The notes below the pieces were generated by a model. That model was given only the letters and a program-made list of their open reading frames with translations. It had not been told where the DNA came from and made no database searches. The position numbers and the translations under genes are program-made. Below, in pieces: positions 28,206 through 41,612 of a DNA stretch of 64,000 nucleotides. Every line of letters starts with the position of its first letter. Position 1 is the first letter of the stretch. The DNA is from Deltaproteobacteria bacterium. Lineage in GTDB: Bacteria > Myxococcota_A > Polyangia > Haliangiales > JADYYK01. Location: the NCBI GenBank assembly GCA_020853705.1, contig JADYYK010000167.1:124001-188000 (forward strand), read 5' to 3'.

Positions 28206-30368
28206 GTGACGCCATCGGGGACAGCCGCGGTCCATGCGCTTCCACGCGGCGGCACCATCGTCGACACCAGCGCGGGCGCCATCCAGTTCGGTGCGCCGCC
28301 CGAGACCATCAAGGACGCCCTGGGGCTCAGCCTGCAGGTGCCCGAGCACTGGGTGCCGCTGCGCGACTGGTTCGACAAGCGCCGGGGGCAGTCCCTGGTC
28401 GAGCTGGAGTTCCCCGCCTACTTCAACTACTTCGTCCTGAACCGCCGCATCAACGTGGTGGTCGACGGCCCCGGCCGCCGGCGCATCGAGGCGGTCATGC
28501 GCGAGTCGTTCTTCGGTCCCGAGCGGCCCGATCCGCACGACTGGGCGCCCACGGTGCCGCCCGCGCAGCGCGTCGACCTGGCGCGCGAGTGCACCTACTT
28601 CGCGCGCAACAACGAGACCCCGTCGCGCCAGATCCGCCTCGATGATCTTGTGTCGTTCACCGCGCTGGAGGGCGGCGTGGCGCGCCTGGGCGCGGTCGAG
28701 ATCCGGCAGGTGCCGGGCGCCTTCCTGGTGCGCGACGGCGGGCGCGAGCTGTGCACCGTGCCCGACACCATGGAGCGGCCGCCGCCCGAGCGCGGCTCGT
28801 CGCCGGTGCGCCTGTTCGAGCCGCCGTCGTTCGGCCTGACCGTGCTGGGCAGTAGCCACGGCTTCGATCCCAGCGGCAAGACCACCGGCTTCGTGCTGTG
28901 GGTGCACCGGCGCGGCGTGCTGGTCGACCCGCCGGTCGACGCCAACCAGGTGCTGCGCGACGCCGGGGTGTCCCCCAAGGCCATCGACACCGTCATCCTG
29001 ACGCACTGCCACGCCGATCACGACAGCGGCCTGATGCAGAAGATCCTCGAGGAGGGCTGCGTCACGGTGCACACCACGCCCACCATCCTGGGCAGCTTCC
29101 TGCGCAAGTACGTGGCGCTGACCGGCGAGAGCGAGCAGCTCCTGCGCCGGCTGTTCCGCTTCCGCCCCGTGGTCCTGGGCCAGCCGTCGCGCATCCATGG
29201 CGCCGAGTTCCGCTTCTTCTATGCGCTGCACTCGATCCCGACCATCGGCTTCGAGGCCTTCTTCGGCGGGCGTTCGTTCGTGTACTCGTCGGACACGCTG
29301 TACGACCCGGCGCGCATCGAGGCGCTGGCCGCCGAGGGCGTGCTGTCGCCGTCGCGCAAGACCGCGCTGCTCAACTTCCCCTGGCACCACTCGTTCGTGC
29401 TGCACGAGGCCGGGGTGCCGCCGATCCACACCCCGGTGGCGCGCCTCGCCGAGCTGCCCGACGAGGTCAAGCAGCGCATGCGCCTCATCCACATCGCCGA
29501 GGCTGACGTGCCGACCGGCTCGGGGCTGGAGATGGCGCGGGTCGGCCTCGATCACACCATCACCTTCCCGGTCGAGGTGCCGCCGTACTCCGAGGCGCTG
29601 GAGATGCTCGACACCCTGGCGCGCATCGACCTGTTCGCGGACCTCAACGTGGAGCGCTGCCGCGAGTTCCTGACCGTGGCGCGGCGGCTGGACTTCCCGG
29701 CCGGCGCGCTGGTCATCCGCGAGGGCCAGGCCGGCGACATCTTCTACATCGTGGTCGACGGCGAGGCCGAGGTCACCCGCGGTGGCGTCGCGGTCAAGGT
29801 GCACGGCCCGGGCGACTTCTTCGGCGAGACCGCGCTGGTGACCGGGGCGCCGCGCTCGGCCGACGTGCGCGCGCGCACCGCGCTGCGCCTGCTGGCCATC
29901 GACAAGGTCGACTTCCTGGCCCTGGTGCGCGGCACCGAGCTGGTCGACGCGCTGCTGCGCCTGGCCAAGAACCGCGAGCTGCGCTCGTGGGACGTCATCA
30001 ACCAGAACCTGCAGCTGATGATGCTGACCAGCACGCAGAAGACCGAGCTGCAGGCCTTCTTCCACCACACGCGGCTGGAGAAGGGCGACCGCCTGTCGGT
30101 GCCCGGGCAGGGCGTCGAGGCGGCCTACCTGCTGGACACCGCCGAGGTGGTGCTGCACGCGCGCAGCGGCGAGGCGGTGCTCAAGCTGGGGCCGGGCACC
30201 TTCCTGGTCGACGTCGACGGCATGATGCGCGGCGACCCCGTGCTGGGGCTGATCGAGGTCGTCGAGGCCGGCGACGCCTTCCGCATCGACAAGGTCGACC
30301 TCTTGGCCTTCCTGGAGCGCGCGCCCGGGCTGATGCTGGCCATCGCGGGCGTGCCCTTCATCGAGTGA
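28206..30368 (+). CDS. Metallo-beta-lactamase-fold protein with two C-terminal cyclic-nucleotide-binding-like domains
   Basis: The 720-residue protein has an N-terminal domain of about 210 residues of unknown type. A metallo-beta-lactamase domain carries HCHADHD (about 267-273), with later His/Asp strands (SSDTLYDP, FPWHHSF). A cNMP-binding domain (about 476-575) has a good phosphate cassette, GDFFGETALVTGAPRSADV. A second, more degenerate cNMP-like domain runs to the end (about 600-720) and lacks a clear cassette. The MBL part resembles 3',5'-cyclic phosphodiesterase-type hydrolases, so ligand control of a hydrolase is plausible. GTG start with GGGGGG upstream. Its 3' end overlaps the GIY-YIG gene on the other strand. 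Confidence 0.85.
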   Translation: MTPSGTAAVHALPRGGTIVDTSAGAIQFGAPPETIKDALGLSLQVPEHWVPLRDWFDKRRGQSLVELEFPAYFNYFVLNRRINVVVDGPGRRRIEAVMRESFFGPERPDPHDWAPTVPPAQRVDLARECTYFARNNETPSRQIRLDDLVSFTALEGGVARLGAVEIRQVPGAFLVRDGGRELCTVPDTMERPPPERGSSPVRLFEPPSFGLTVLGSSHGFDPSGKTTGFVLWVHRRGVLVDPPVDANQVLRDAGVSPKAIDTVILTHCHADHDSGLMQKILEEGCVTVHTTPTILGSFLRKYVALTGESEQLLRRLFRFRPVVLGQPSRIHGAEFRFFYALHSIPTIGFEAFFGGRSFVYSSDTLYDPARIEALAAEGVLSPSRKTALLNFPWHHSFVLHEAGVPPIHTPVARLAELPDEVKQRMRLIHIAEADVPTGSGLEMARVGLDHTITFPVEVPPYSEALEMLDTLARIDLFADLNVERCREFLTVARRLDFPAGALVIREGQAGDIFYIVVDGEAEVTRGGVAVKVHGPGDFFGETALVTGAPRSADVRARTALRLLAIDKVDFLALVRGTELVDALLRLAKNRELRSWDVINQNLQLMMLTSTQKTELQAFFHHTRLEKGDRLSVPGQGVEAAYLLDTAEVVLHARSGEAVLKLGPGTFLVDVDGMMRGDPVLGLIEVVEAGDAFRIDKVDLLAFLERAPGLMLAIAGVPFIE

Positions 30369-30658
30369 GGCGCGGCCGCCGCGGCGGCCGCGTGGCTGGC
30401 GTGGCTGGCGATGAGCGCGTCCTTGTCGGCGCGTGACAGCTGCTTGATGGCGTGCTCGCGGCGCAGGGCGCCGCCGCGGCTGAGGCGGCGCTGCACGAAG
30501 ACGACGCGCAGCGGGCCGCGCCCGCGGGTGTAGCGCGCGCCGCGACCGGCCTGGTGCGCGGCGACGCGGGCCTCGAGGTCGGTGGTGACGCCGGTGTACA
30601 GCGTGCCGTCGCCACACGCGAGCACGTAGACCAGCCAGCCCCGCGCTCCTGCCGCCAT
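30125..30658 (-). CDS. GIY-YIG nuclease-domain protein (YhbQ/UPF0213-like) with an antisense tail
   Basis: Residues 1-80 form a GIY-YIG domain of the UPF0213 type (WLVYVLACGDGTLYTGVTTDLEARV, HQAGRGARYTRGRGPL, HAIKQLSRADKDALI). Family members are about 90-100 residues. Here the frame continues for 80 more low-complexity residues, antisense to the 3' end of the preceding gene, overlapping it by about 244 bases. The tail has no family features, so a stop codon may have been lost, or the true protein may be processed. The role, DNA cleavage or repair, is inferred from the family. Confidence 0.7.
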   Translation of the reverse strand: MAAGARGWLVYVLACGDGTLYTGVTTDLEARVAAHQAGRGARYTRGRGPLRVVFVQRRLSRGGALRREHAIKQLSRADKDALIASHASHAAAAAAAPHSMKGTPAMASISPGARSRKAKRSTLSMRKASPASTTSISPSTGSPRIMPSTSTRKVPGPSLSTASPLRACSTTSAVSSR

Positions 30659-30772
30659 GCCTCACGGTACCCGAGCCGCACCGAGTCGTCGATTTTTCCG
30701 AGCTGGTATCGCGAAAAGATCGGCTGGCGCAGTGGTCCCGGGGTGCACACCTTGATCGACACTGGAGGCTGG

Positions 30773-31027
30773 ATGGAAGCAGAGCTACCGATGACCTGGA
30801 CGCGGCGCGCCAAGCAGGTCGCCATCATCATGGGCGGCACCACCTTGCTGCTGATCGGGGCCGCGCTGCTGGTGCTGCCGGGACCCGGGATCCCGGTCGT
30901 GATCGCGGGGTTCGCGCTGCTCGGGCTGGAGTTTGCCTGGGCGCGCCGGTTCAATCGCAGGATGCGCGCGCGGGCCCGGCTGGCGATGCGCAAGATTCGT
31001 CGGCGGAAGCAGCTGCCACCAGGGTAG
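30773..31027 (+). CDS. PGPGW-type small membrane protein
   Basis: The 84-residue protein has one or two membrane segments around the family motif, here LPGPGIPVVIAGFALLGLEFAWA, with the Trp of PGPGW replaced by Ile. A strongly basic C-terminal helix follows (RRFNRRMRARARLAMRKIRRRK). Function is unknown. GGAGG lies four bases before the ATG at 30773; ATG 30791 is an alternative. The next gene begins 13 bases downstream, so co-transcription is likely. Confidence 0.8.
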   Translation: MEAELPMTWTRRAKQVAIIMGGTTLLLIGAALLVLPGPGIPVVIAGFALLGLEFAWARRFNRRMRARARLAMRKIRRRKQLPPG

Positions 31028-31039
31028 GCTCATGCGGCC

Positions 31040-32182
31040 GTGAGCCAGGACGAGAAGCCCGTCGTACCTGCCGCCGCCAGCGAGACGTCGACGCCGGCCG
31101 CGCCTGCCGCGTCCGCTGCGGCTGCCGCGCCCAGCGCGCCTGCTGCTGTGACCGAGGCGGGGCCGCCGCGCTGGACCAAGCTGGTCAACTGGATCTTCTT
31201 TGGCGTCGCCATCGCGGCGCTGGCCTGGATGATCCGCTCGGTCGGGCCGCGCAAGGTGGTCGACCTGGTCAGATCCATCGGCGGCGGCTGGTTCGCGATC
31301 TTGATGCTGCTCGAGCTCGGGTCGTACGCGTGCGACGCCGCGGCCATCAAGGCCTTCATGCGGCCGGAGTCGCGCATGATCGACTATCTGCGCGTGTTCG
31401 CGGCGCAGCTGTCGGGCGCGGCGATCAACCTCCTGATGCCCACCGGCAAGGTCGGCGAGGCCAGCAAGGTCACGCTGATGGTGCGGCGCGCCCCGAGAGG
31501 CCGCGTGGTGTCGTCGGTGTTGCTCTACAACCTGTGGGGGTTCTTCTTGAACGTCGGCATCGTCGTGCTCGGCATCCCGATCACGGCGCTGTTTTATCAC
31601 CTGCCCAAGAAGCTGGAGGTCGCCATCTGGCTGGCGGCGGGGATCCTGCTGGTGCTGGCGCTGCTGCTGCTCTGGCTGGTGACGCGCGGGATCGGGTCGT
31701 CGCTGGTCGGCTTCCTGCGCCTGGTGCACGTCATCTCGCCCGAGCGGCGCGCGCGCTGGCGGGCCCGGCTGGTCAAGCTCGACGGGCAGCTCAAGCCGAC
31801 CGGGCCCGAGGCCTCACACGGCACCGGCGCCGGCATCGGCTGGATGCTGCTGTCGCGCGTGGTGGGCTGGGTCCAGGCCGCCATCGTGATCCATCTGGTG
31901 GTCGGCGACCTCGACGTCATGTTCCTGATCGCGACCCTGTCGGCCGGCCTGGTCATCGCATGGGTCGCCGCCATCGTGCCCATGGGCATCGGCGTGTCGG
32001 AGGGCGGCAGCTACCTCATCTACGAGGTGCTGGGCGCGACCGCGACCGCCGGCCTGGGCGTGGCGCTGATCCGGCGCGTGCGCCAGGTCATCATCGCGGT
32101 GCTCGGTCTGGCGCTGATGCTGATCCTGCAGGCGCTGGATCGCGCGCCGCCGCCCATCCGCAAGGCCAACCCCGGGTACTGA
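31040..32182 (+). CDS. Flippase-like membrane protein (UPF0104 / MprF-type transmembrane domain)
   Basis: The 380-residue protein has an Ala/Pro-rich cytoplasmic N-terminus and about eight membrane segments. The conserved blocks are INLLMPTGKVGEASKV and IVPMGIGVSEGG, typical of the lysylphosphatidylglycerol synthetase transmembrane/TIGR00374 family. Relatives move lipids or lipid-linked intermediates across the inner membrane. No synthetase domain is present. The GTG start has no clear ribosome site. It sits directly after the PGPGW gene. Confidence 0.85.
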   Translation: MSQDEKPVVPAAASETSTPAAPAASAAAAAPSAPAAVTEAGPPRWTKLVNWIFFGVAIAALAWMIRSVGPRKVVDLVRSIGGGWFAILMLLELGSYACDAAAIKAFMRPESRMIDYLRVFAAQLSGAAINLLMPTGKVGEASKVTLMVRRAPRGRVVSSVLLYNLWGFFLNVGIVVLGIPITALFYHLPKKLEVAIWLAAGILLVLALLLLWLVTRGIGSSLVGFLRLVHVISPERRARWRARLVKLDGQLKPTGPEASHGTGAGIGWMLLSRVVGWVQAAIVIHLVVGDLDVMFLIATLSAGLVIAWVAAIVPMGIGVSEGGSYLIYEVLGATATAGLGVALIRRVRQVIIAVLGLALMLILQALDRAPPPIRKANPGY

Positions 32183-32195
32183 CCAGCCAGGCCGG

Positions 32196-32657
32196 TCAGA
32201 ACCGGCGTACCAGCTCCAGCCCTTCGAGGATGACGGTGGGGCCGGTGCCGATGAGGGCGTCGGCGAACAGGCCGACGCGCAGCTGCGGGGCGATCATCCA
32301 GCCGATGCCGCCGCCCAGGAGCGCCGCGGGGCCGTCGCTGGCGGCCAGCGCGGAGGCCTCCACGAAGGGCTCCCAGGCGCCGATGGTGAAGCTCTTGCGG
32401 GCGCCGGCGCCGAAGGCGTGCGAGGGTGCGTCGTCGTCGACCAGATCGATGAGCGGCAACAGGGTCGCCATGGCCTCGAAGCCGGAGGTGAAGCGCCAGC
32501 CGACGCGGACCACGCCGGCGGTGCCGACGCTACCGGTGGCCGAGGTGTCATGCGCCGGGCCGGCGGCCACGCTGAGCGACAGCCCCTGCTCGGCGCGCGC
32601 GACGGTGGCCCCCGTCACCAGTACAGCTGCCATCACGAACCATCGAAGCGCCTTCAT
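32196..32657 (-). CDS. Small exported barrel-like outer-membrane protein
   Basis: The 153-residue protein has a signal peptide (MKALRWFVMAAVLVTGATVARAE). It is predicted to be mostly beta with alternating hydrophobic residues and ends in an aromatic residue (LVRRF), as in small eight-stranded outer-membrane barrels. There is no family match I can name. It lies downstream of the OYE gene with 174 bases between, which hold repeated CAGTGTCCG motifs and hairpins. Confidence 0.68.
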   Translation of the reverse strand: MKALRWFVMAAVLVTGATVARAEQGLSLSVAAGPAHDTSATGSVGTAGVVRVGWRFTSGFEAMATLLPLIDLVDDDAPSHAFGAGARKSFTIGAWEPFVEASALAASDGPAALLGGGIGWMIAPQLRVGLFADALIGTGPTVILEGLELVRRF

Positions 32658-32790
32658 GCGTCCCTGTCCTCTCGTCCCCTGCGATGCGTTCGCCCAGCCT
32701 TCGTTTCAAGTCGCGGGCCAACGCCCAACCCGGCGGATTCGGTCAATAGCACAGTGTCCGCGCAGTGTCCGCCCGGACGTCTGTGTCACG

Positions 32791-32812
32791 TTCCGGACGG
32801 CTGTCCGCCGGA
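32791..32812 (-). terminator. Possible hairpin terminator after the OYE-family gene
   Basis: TTCCGG-A-CGG, a four-base loop and CCG-CCGGAA form a nine-pair stem with one bulge, about 20 bases after the stop of the gene at 32832-34301. There is no T-run on the minus strand, so it would be a weak or Rho-assisted terminator. The rest of 32658-32831 shows CAGTGTCCG repeats and nothing else. Confidence 0.35.
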
Positions 32813-32831
32813 AAATTGTGAAGAAGTGTGA

Positions 32832-34301
<1,470 letters not shown>

Positions 34302-34331
34302 ACGGCTTCCTAGCACGCGCCAGACAGGCCG

Positions 34332-35687
<1,356 letters not shown>

Positions 35688-35719
35688 CCCGCACTCGACC
35701 GTAGCATGGCACCGGGACG

Positions 35720-35725
35720 TATACT
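35720..35725 (+). promoter_or_regulatory. -10 box TATACT six bases before the kinase GTG start
   Basis: TATACT is followed by CGCGCG and GTG at 35732. A TCGACC -35-like box lies 19 bases upstream (35695-35700). The transcription start would coincide with the start codon. The 44-base spacer also has to serve the divergent sigma54 activator. Confidence 0.5.
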
Positions 35726-35731
35726 CGCGCG

Positions 35732-38701
35732 GTGCCGGAGAAGGACGCCGAGGCAGCTCCGCCGGATGGCCGCACCCTGGACACGGTGTCCTGGGTCGAG
35801 CCGTCGGAGCCGAGGGTGGCTCCGGCGCGCACGGGCAGCGCCGCGGCCGCGACGGCAGCCGATGAGGCGGCCGCGACTGCCAGCACCGGCCTCGGGCGCT
35901 ACCAGCTCGGGCGCGAGCTGGGGCGCGGCGCCACCGCGGTGGTGCACGAGGCGGTCGACCACAAGCTCGGGCGCAAGGTCGCGCTGAAGCTGCTGCAGCC
36001 CGGCGCCAGCGCGCAGCTGGCCAGCGCGGCGCGCCTGATGGAGGAGGCCCGCGCGCTGGCGCGGCTCGAGCATCCCAACGTGGTCTCGGTGCACGACGTC
36101 GGCATCGCGGGCGAGCAGATCTTCCTGGTCATGGAGCTGTGCCCGGGCCAATCGCTGCGCAGGTGGCTGGAGACGCGGCGGCCCTGGCGCGACAGCGCGC
36201 GCGGGCTGGCGGCCGCCGGTCGCGGCCTCATGGCGGCGCACCAGGCTGGCCTGGTGCATCGCGACTTCAAGCCCGACAACGTCATCATCGGCGACGACGG
36301 CGCGGTGCGCGTGGTCGACTTCGGCCTGGCGCTGCCGCTGGAGCAGGCCGGCGCCGCCGGGCTGGCCGGTACCGCGGCCTACCTGTCCCCCGAGCTGATC
36401 GCGGGCGGCGCGCCGGGCCCGGCCGCGGATCAGTGGGCCTTCGCGGTCACCGCCTACGAGGCGCTGTTCGGGCAGCGCCCCTTCCGTGGCGCCACCCTGG
36501 CGGCGCTGGCGGCGGCGGCGGCGCGCGGGGCGCCGGTGCCGGAGGAGCGGCGCGGGGTGCCGCGGGCGCTCGAGCGGGCGCTGCTGCGGGCGCTGGGGCC
36601 GACCGCCCAGCGCCCGTCCACGCTGGACGACCTCCTGGCGCGGCTCGCGCCGGCGCCACGCCGGCCCTGGCTTGTGGTCGCGGCGCTGGCCCTGCTGGCG
36701 GCGCTCGCCGTCGCCGGGGTGGTGGTGCTGCGGCCGCGCGCCACCGCGCGCTGTGTCGGCCTGGACGCGGCGCTGCGCGGACGCTGGGACGGCGCCCGGC
36801 GCGCCGCGCTGCTGCGGGCCTTCGCGGCCATCGACGTGCCCGGCGCCGCCGCCGCCGGCGAACGGGTCGCGCGCGAGCTCGATGGTTGGAGCGGACGCTG
36901 GCTGGCGGCGCGCAAGGCGGCCTGCGTGGCGGCACCGCGTGAGGCGCCCACGCTGGCCGCGCTACGCGTCAGCTGCCTCGACGAGCGCGCGCGCGCGCTG
37001 GGCACCGTGGTCGAGCTGCTCTCGCAGGGCGACCCCGCGATGCTCGATCGCTCGGCCACGGTGGTCGCCGAGCTACCCGGCGCGGGCGACTGCCAGCAGC
37101 CGGCCTCGCTGGCGGCCCGCACCGGGGCGCCAGCCGGCGCCGAGGCCGGCGTGCGGCTGGGCGAGGTCAGTCGCCAGCTCGCCGCCGGTGACGCCCTGCT
37201 GCGCGCCGGCCTGGGCACGCGCGCGCGCCCCGAGGCGGAGGCCGCCCTGACCGCGGCGCGCGCGCTGGGCTGGGCGCCGCTGGAGGCCGAGGCGCTGCTG
37301 CTGATGGGGCGCGTGCACGATGACCTGGGCGATGGTCGCGGCGCCGAGCAGACGCTGCGCGAGGCACTGCTGGTCGCCGAGCGCTGCCACCACGATCTGG
37401 TCTTCGTGCGCGCCGTCAGCCTGCTGGCCATCCAGCTCGGGCGGCGGCTGCAGCGCGGTGACGAGGCGGCGCACTGGGCCGGCCTGGCCGAAGCCGCACT
37501 CGGCCGTCTCGGCCCCGACAGCGAGCAGGTCGGCCTGGTGCACTACTCGATCGGCCTGACCCTCTTCGGCGCTGGCGACTTCGCGGGCGCCGCGCAGCGC
37601 TACCTGCGTGCGCTGGCCGCCGACCTCGCGCACTTCCCCGCCAGCCACCCCAAGATCAGCAACGTCCTGAACGGGCTGTCGGGCGCGCTGCGTCGCCTCG
37701 GCCACGCCGACCAGGCCTTCGGCTACCTGCTGCTGGCGCGGCAGCTGGGCGATCACTTCTACGGCCCGACTCCACGCCCCGATGCCGTCACGACCAACAT
37801 CGCGCGGGCGCTGGCCCGACGCGGGGACCTCGCGGGTGCCCGCAAGGTGCTCGACGAGGCCACCGCCGCCCTGCATGTCGGCAGCAGCCCGGAGCGCGCC
37901 GCCGATGTCCACCTGGCGCGCGCTGACCTCGAGAGCGGGGCCGGCGACAGCGACGCCGGGCTGGCCGCGCTGGAGAGAGCGCGCGCGGTGCTGGAGGCCG
38001 GCTTCGGCCCTGACCACCCACGCCTGGCCAGCGTGCTCGAGCGCCGCGGCTACCTGGAGGCGGCGCAGGGCCGGAGCGACGCCGCGCAGGCCACCTTCGA
38101 GCGCGTGCTGGCCATCCGCGAGGCCGCCGAGGGCCCCGATGCGCCCGGGCTGATCGGCCCGCTGGGTATGCTGGCCACGCTCGCGGGCCAGCGCGGGGAC
38201 GCCGTGAACGCCGAGGCGACGGCCCGTCGCGCCGTCAACCTGGGCGAGAGGGCGCTGTCCAGCGACGACGTCAACCTGGTCCAGCCGATGCTGCAGCTGG
38301 CCGCGCTGCTGGTCGATAGCGAGCGCCTCACCGAGGGCGAGCAGCGCGCACGCGAGGCCATGCGCCGGCTCCTGAAGGTAGGGGCCTCGCCGCAGACCGC
38401 CAGCAACCTGGTGGTGGCGCGCTACCTGGTCGGCCGCGCCGCGCTGGCCCGGGGCGCCGACGCCGAGGCGGCGCCGCTGCTGGCCGAGGCGCTGCAGCAG
38501 GCCCTGGCGCTGCCCCAGCCGCCCATCGCGGTGCCCCGGCTGCGCATGGCGCTGGCCAACGCGCTGTGGGTGCTGCCGCGCCAGCGCCCCGCCGCGCGCG
38601 AGCAGGTCGAGCTGGCGATCAAGGAGCTGGCCACGATGCCGCCCACCGACTGGGGGCCCGGCGTGCTGCGCGAGGCCCGGGCCTTCCTGAAGCGCCCCTG
38701 A
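35732..38701 (+). CDS. Membrane Ser/Thr protein kinase with C-terminal TPR sensor
   Basis: The 989-residue protein has a kinase domain at about 53-305: G-loop LGRGATAVVHEA, VALKLL, HRDFKPDN catalytic loop (about 176-183), DFG (about 196) and YLSPEL. One membrane segment follows (about 311-333, WLVVAALALLAALAVAGVVV). About 640 residues of helical, TPR-type repeats then lie outside the cytoplasm. All catalytic residues are present, so it should be active. The GTG start is placed six bases after TATACT. The divergent FHA-sigma54 activator is a plausible target. Confidence 0.93.
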   Translation: MPEKDAEAAPPDGRTLDTVSWVEPSEPRVAPARTGSAAAATAADEAAATASTGLGRYQLGRELGRGATAVVHEAVDHKLGRKVALKLLQPGASAQLASAARLMEEARALARLEHPNVVSVHDVGIAGEQIFLVMELCPGQSLRRWLETRRPWRDSARGLAAAGRGLMAAHQAGLVHRDFKPDNVIIGDDGAVRVVDFGLALPLEQAGAAGLAGTAAYLSPELIAGGAPGPAADQWAFAVTAYEALFGQRPFRGATLAALAAAAARGAPVPEERRGVPRALERALLRALGPTAQRPSTLDDLLARLAPAPRRPWLVVAALALLAALAVAGVVVLRPRATARCVGLDAALRGRWDGARRAALLRAFAAIDVPGAAAAGERVARELDGWSGRWLAARKAACVAAPREAPTLAALRVSCLDERARALGTVVELLSQGDPAMLDRSATVVAELPGAGDCQQPASLAARTGAPAGAEAGVRLGEVSRQLAAGDALLRAGLGTRARPEAEAALTAARALGWAPLEAEALLLMGRVHDDLGDGRGAEQTLREALLVAERCHHDLVFVRAVSLLAIQLGRRLQRGDEAAHWAGLAEAALGRLGPDSEQVGLVHYSIGLTLFGAGDFAGAAQRYLRALAADLAHFPASHPKISNVLNGLSGALRRLGHADQAFGYLLLARQLGDHFYGPTPRPDAVTTNIARALARRGDLAGARKVLDEATAALHVGSSPERAADVHLARADLESGAGDSDAGLAALERARAVLEAGFGPDHPRLASVLERRGYLEAAQGRSDAAQATFERVLAIREAAEGPDAPGLIGPLGMLATLAGQRGDAVNAEATARRAVNLGERALSSDDVNLVQPMLQLAALLVDSERLTEGEQRAREAMRRLLKVGASPQTASNLVVARYLVGRAALARGADAEAAPLLAEALQQALALPQPPIAVPRLRMALANALWVLPRQRPAAREQVELAIKELATMPPTDWGPGVLREARAFLKRP

Positions 38702-38772
38702 GGCCGCCGGAATCCTGATGAGCGACACCTCACGTGAGTGCTAGGGTGCCCTCGCCGAGGGAGCCACACGCC

Positions 38773-40356
<1,584 letters not shown>

Positions 40357-40384
40357 GCCGATCTGACGCCTCGTGGCCTGTTTA

Positions 40385-40418
40385 TCACTTGACCAAGATC
40401 AAGTGAATGGGCTAACAC
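40385..40418 (+). promoter_or_regulatory. Promoter overlapped by a perfect 8-bp palindrome, leaderless start
   Basis: TCACTTGA (40385-40392) and TCAAGTGA (40399-40406) are perfect inverted copies six bases apart. TTGACC (40390-40395), a 17-base spacer and TAACAC (40413-40418) form a promoter, and the ATG follows seven bases later at 40426. A repressor on the palindrome would cover the -35 box. Confidence 0.55.
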
Positions 40419-40425
40419 GGCGGCC

Positions 40426-41568
40426 ATGGTGACCAAGCTCGGCGCGACGCGGGTGCTGGGGCTGACCCTGGCGGTGCTGCTGGCAGGTTGTGGTGGCGAC
40501 GGTGGGGGCGATGGCGCCGGCGACGGCGGCGACACCACGCAGCCGCCGAGGGACTACACCGGCCACGGCCCGTTCGTCGCCGGCGTGACCACCTACACGG
40601 TGAACGGCAACCTGGTCGAGGTCTGGTACCCCGCCGACAAGGGCGCCGAGGCAGGCAAGCCCAAGGACAGCTACGACATGCGCGACTGGCTGCCCGACGC
40701 CGAGCGCTCGAAGATCCCCGACGCCGATGCGCCGCGCTACCCGACCGACGCCTACCGCGACATCGTGGCCAGCCGGGTGCGCCGCTTCCCGGTGGTGCTG
40801 TTCAGCCACGGCCTCGGCGGCTATCGGCTGCAGTCGACCTTCCTGATGACCTCGCTGGCCGAGTGGGGCTTCGTGGTCGCCTCGCCCGAGCACGCCGGGC
40901 GCGGCCTGAAGCTGCTCATCGGCGGCATGTTCCCCAGCGCCGACGACAGCCCGGCCCAGCTGCGCGACGCGCTGGCCCACCTGCGCAGCGAGGACGCCCG
41001 CGCCGGCGGCCCGCTGGAGGGTCGCATGGACTTCGCGCACATCGCCGCGACCGGTCACTCGGCGGGCGGCGCCACTGCCTACAACGTGGCCAAGGATCCC
41101 GGCATCACGCTGTGGGCGCAGTACGCCGCCGGCAACGGCAACACCGACGCGCCCGCGGTGCCCGCGCTGGTGATGGGCGGCACCGGCGACGAGATCGCCA
41201 ACATCGGCACCGCGATGGACAACTTCGCCAAGCTGCCCGAGGGCGTGGGCAAGCGCTTCGTCGGCATCAAGGACGCCGGCCACCTGGCCTTCGCGGACAT
41301 CTGCGCCATCGGGCGCGACCAGGGCGGCGTGCTGAAGATCGCCGCCGATCACGGGATCATGGTGCCGCAGATCCTGATCACGCTGGGCAGCGACGGCTGC
41401 CGCCCCGAGGATCTGCCGGTCGAGATGGCGTGGCCGCTGATCCGGCACTACACCATCGCGCATCTGCGCCTGGCCTTCGGGCTGGACGCCGCGCCGGGCC
41501 TGCTGCTGGACGACGCCGGCGGCGTCGCCAAGTTCGGCGACCGCCTCTTCATGTACAAGCACGAATAG
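40426..41568 (+). CDS. Lipoprotein alpha/beta-hydrolase (PAF-acetylhydrolase/dienelactone-hydrolase-like)
   Basis: A lipobox (VLLAGC, C22) is followed by a Gly/Asp-rich linker and an alpha/beta hydrolase. It has FSHGLGG (oxyanion hole), GHSAGG (nucleophile Ser), a candidate Asp in GGTGDEI and a candidate His in KDAGHLAF. A family role as esterase or lipase at the cell surface is inferred. A palindrome over its promoter suggests dedicated regulation, but no regulator gene lies beside it. Confidence 0.85.
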   Translation: MVTKLGATRVLGLTLAVLLAGCGGDGGGDGAGDGGDTTQPPRDYTGHGPFVAGVTTYTVNGNLVEVWYPADKGAEAGKPKDSYDMRDWLPDAERSKIPDADAPRYPTDAYRDIVASRVRRFPVVLFSHGLGGYRLQSTFLMTSLAEWGFVVASPEHAGRGLKLLIGGMFPSADDSPAQLRDALAHLRSEDARAGGPLEGRMDFAHIAATGHSAGGATAYNVAKDPGITLWAQYAAGNGNTDAPAVPALVMGGTGDEIANIGTAMDNFAKLPEGVGKRFVGIKDAGHLAFADICAIGRDQGGVLKIAADHGIMVPQILITLGSDGCRPEDLPVEMAWPLIRHYTIAHLRLAFGLDAAPGLLLDDAGGVAKFGDRLFMYKHE

Positions 41569-41612
41569 GCTCGCGAGCAGCGTCCGCGCACGCCCCGTGG
41601 TAAGAGGGGGGC

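Noticed and set aside
30125..30368. The tail of the GIY-YIG gene as a separate gene
   Set aside because: No start, ribosome site or domain; it is the antisense of the MBL gene end.
26601..30665. 1354-codon open frame on the minus strand
   Set aside because: It runs antisense through three well-supported genes and has no domain; composition is that of a GC-rich shadow frame.
36139..36942. 267-codon frame inside the kinase gene
   Set aside because: It is an out-of-frame Arg/Gly-rich shadow of the kinase domain.
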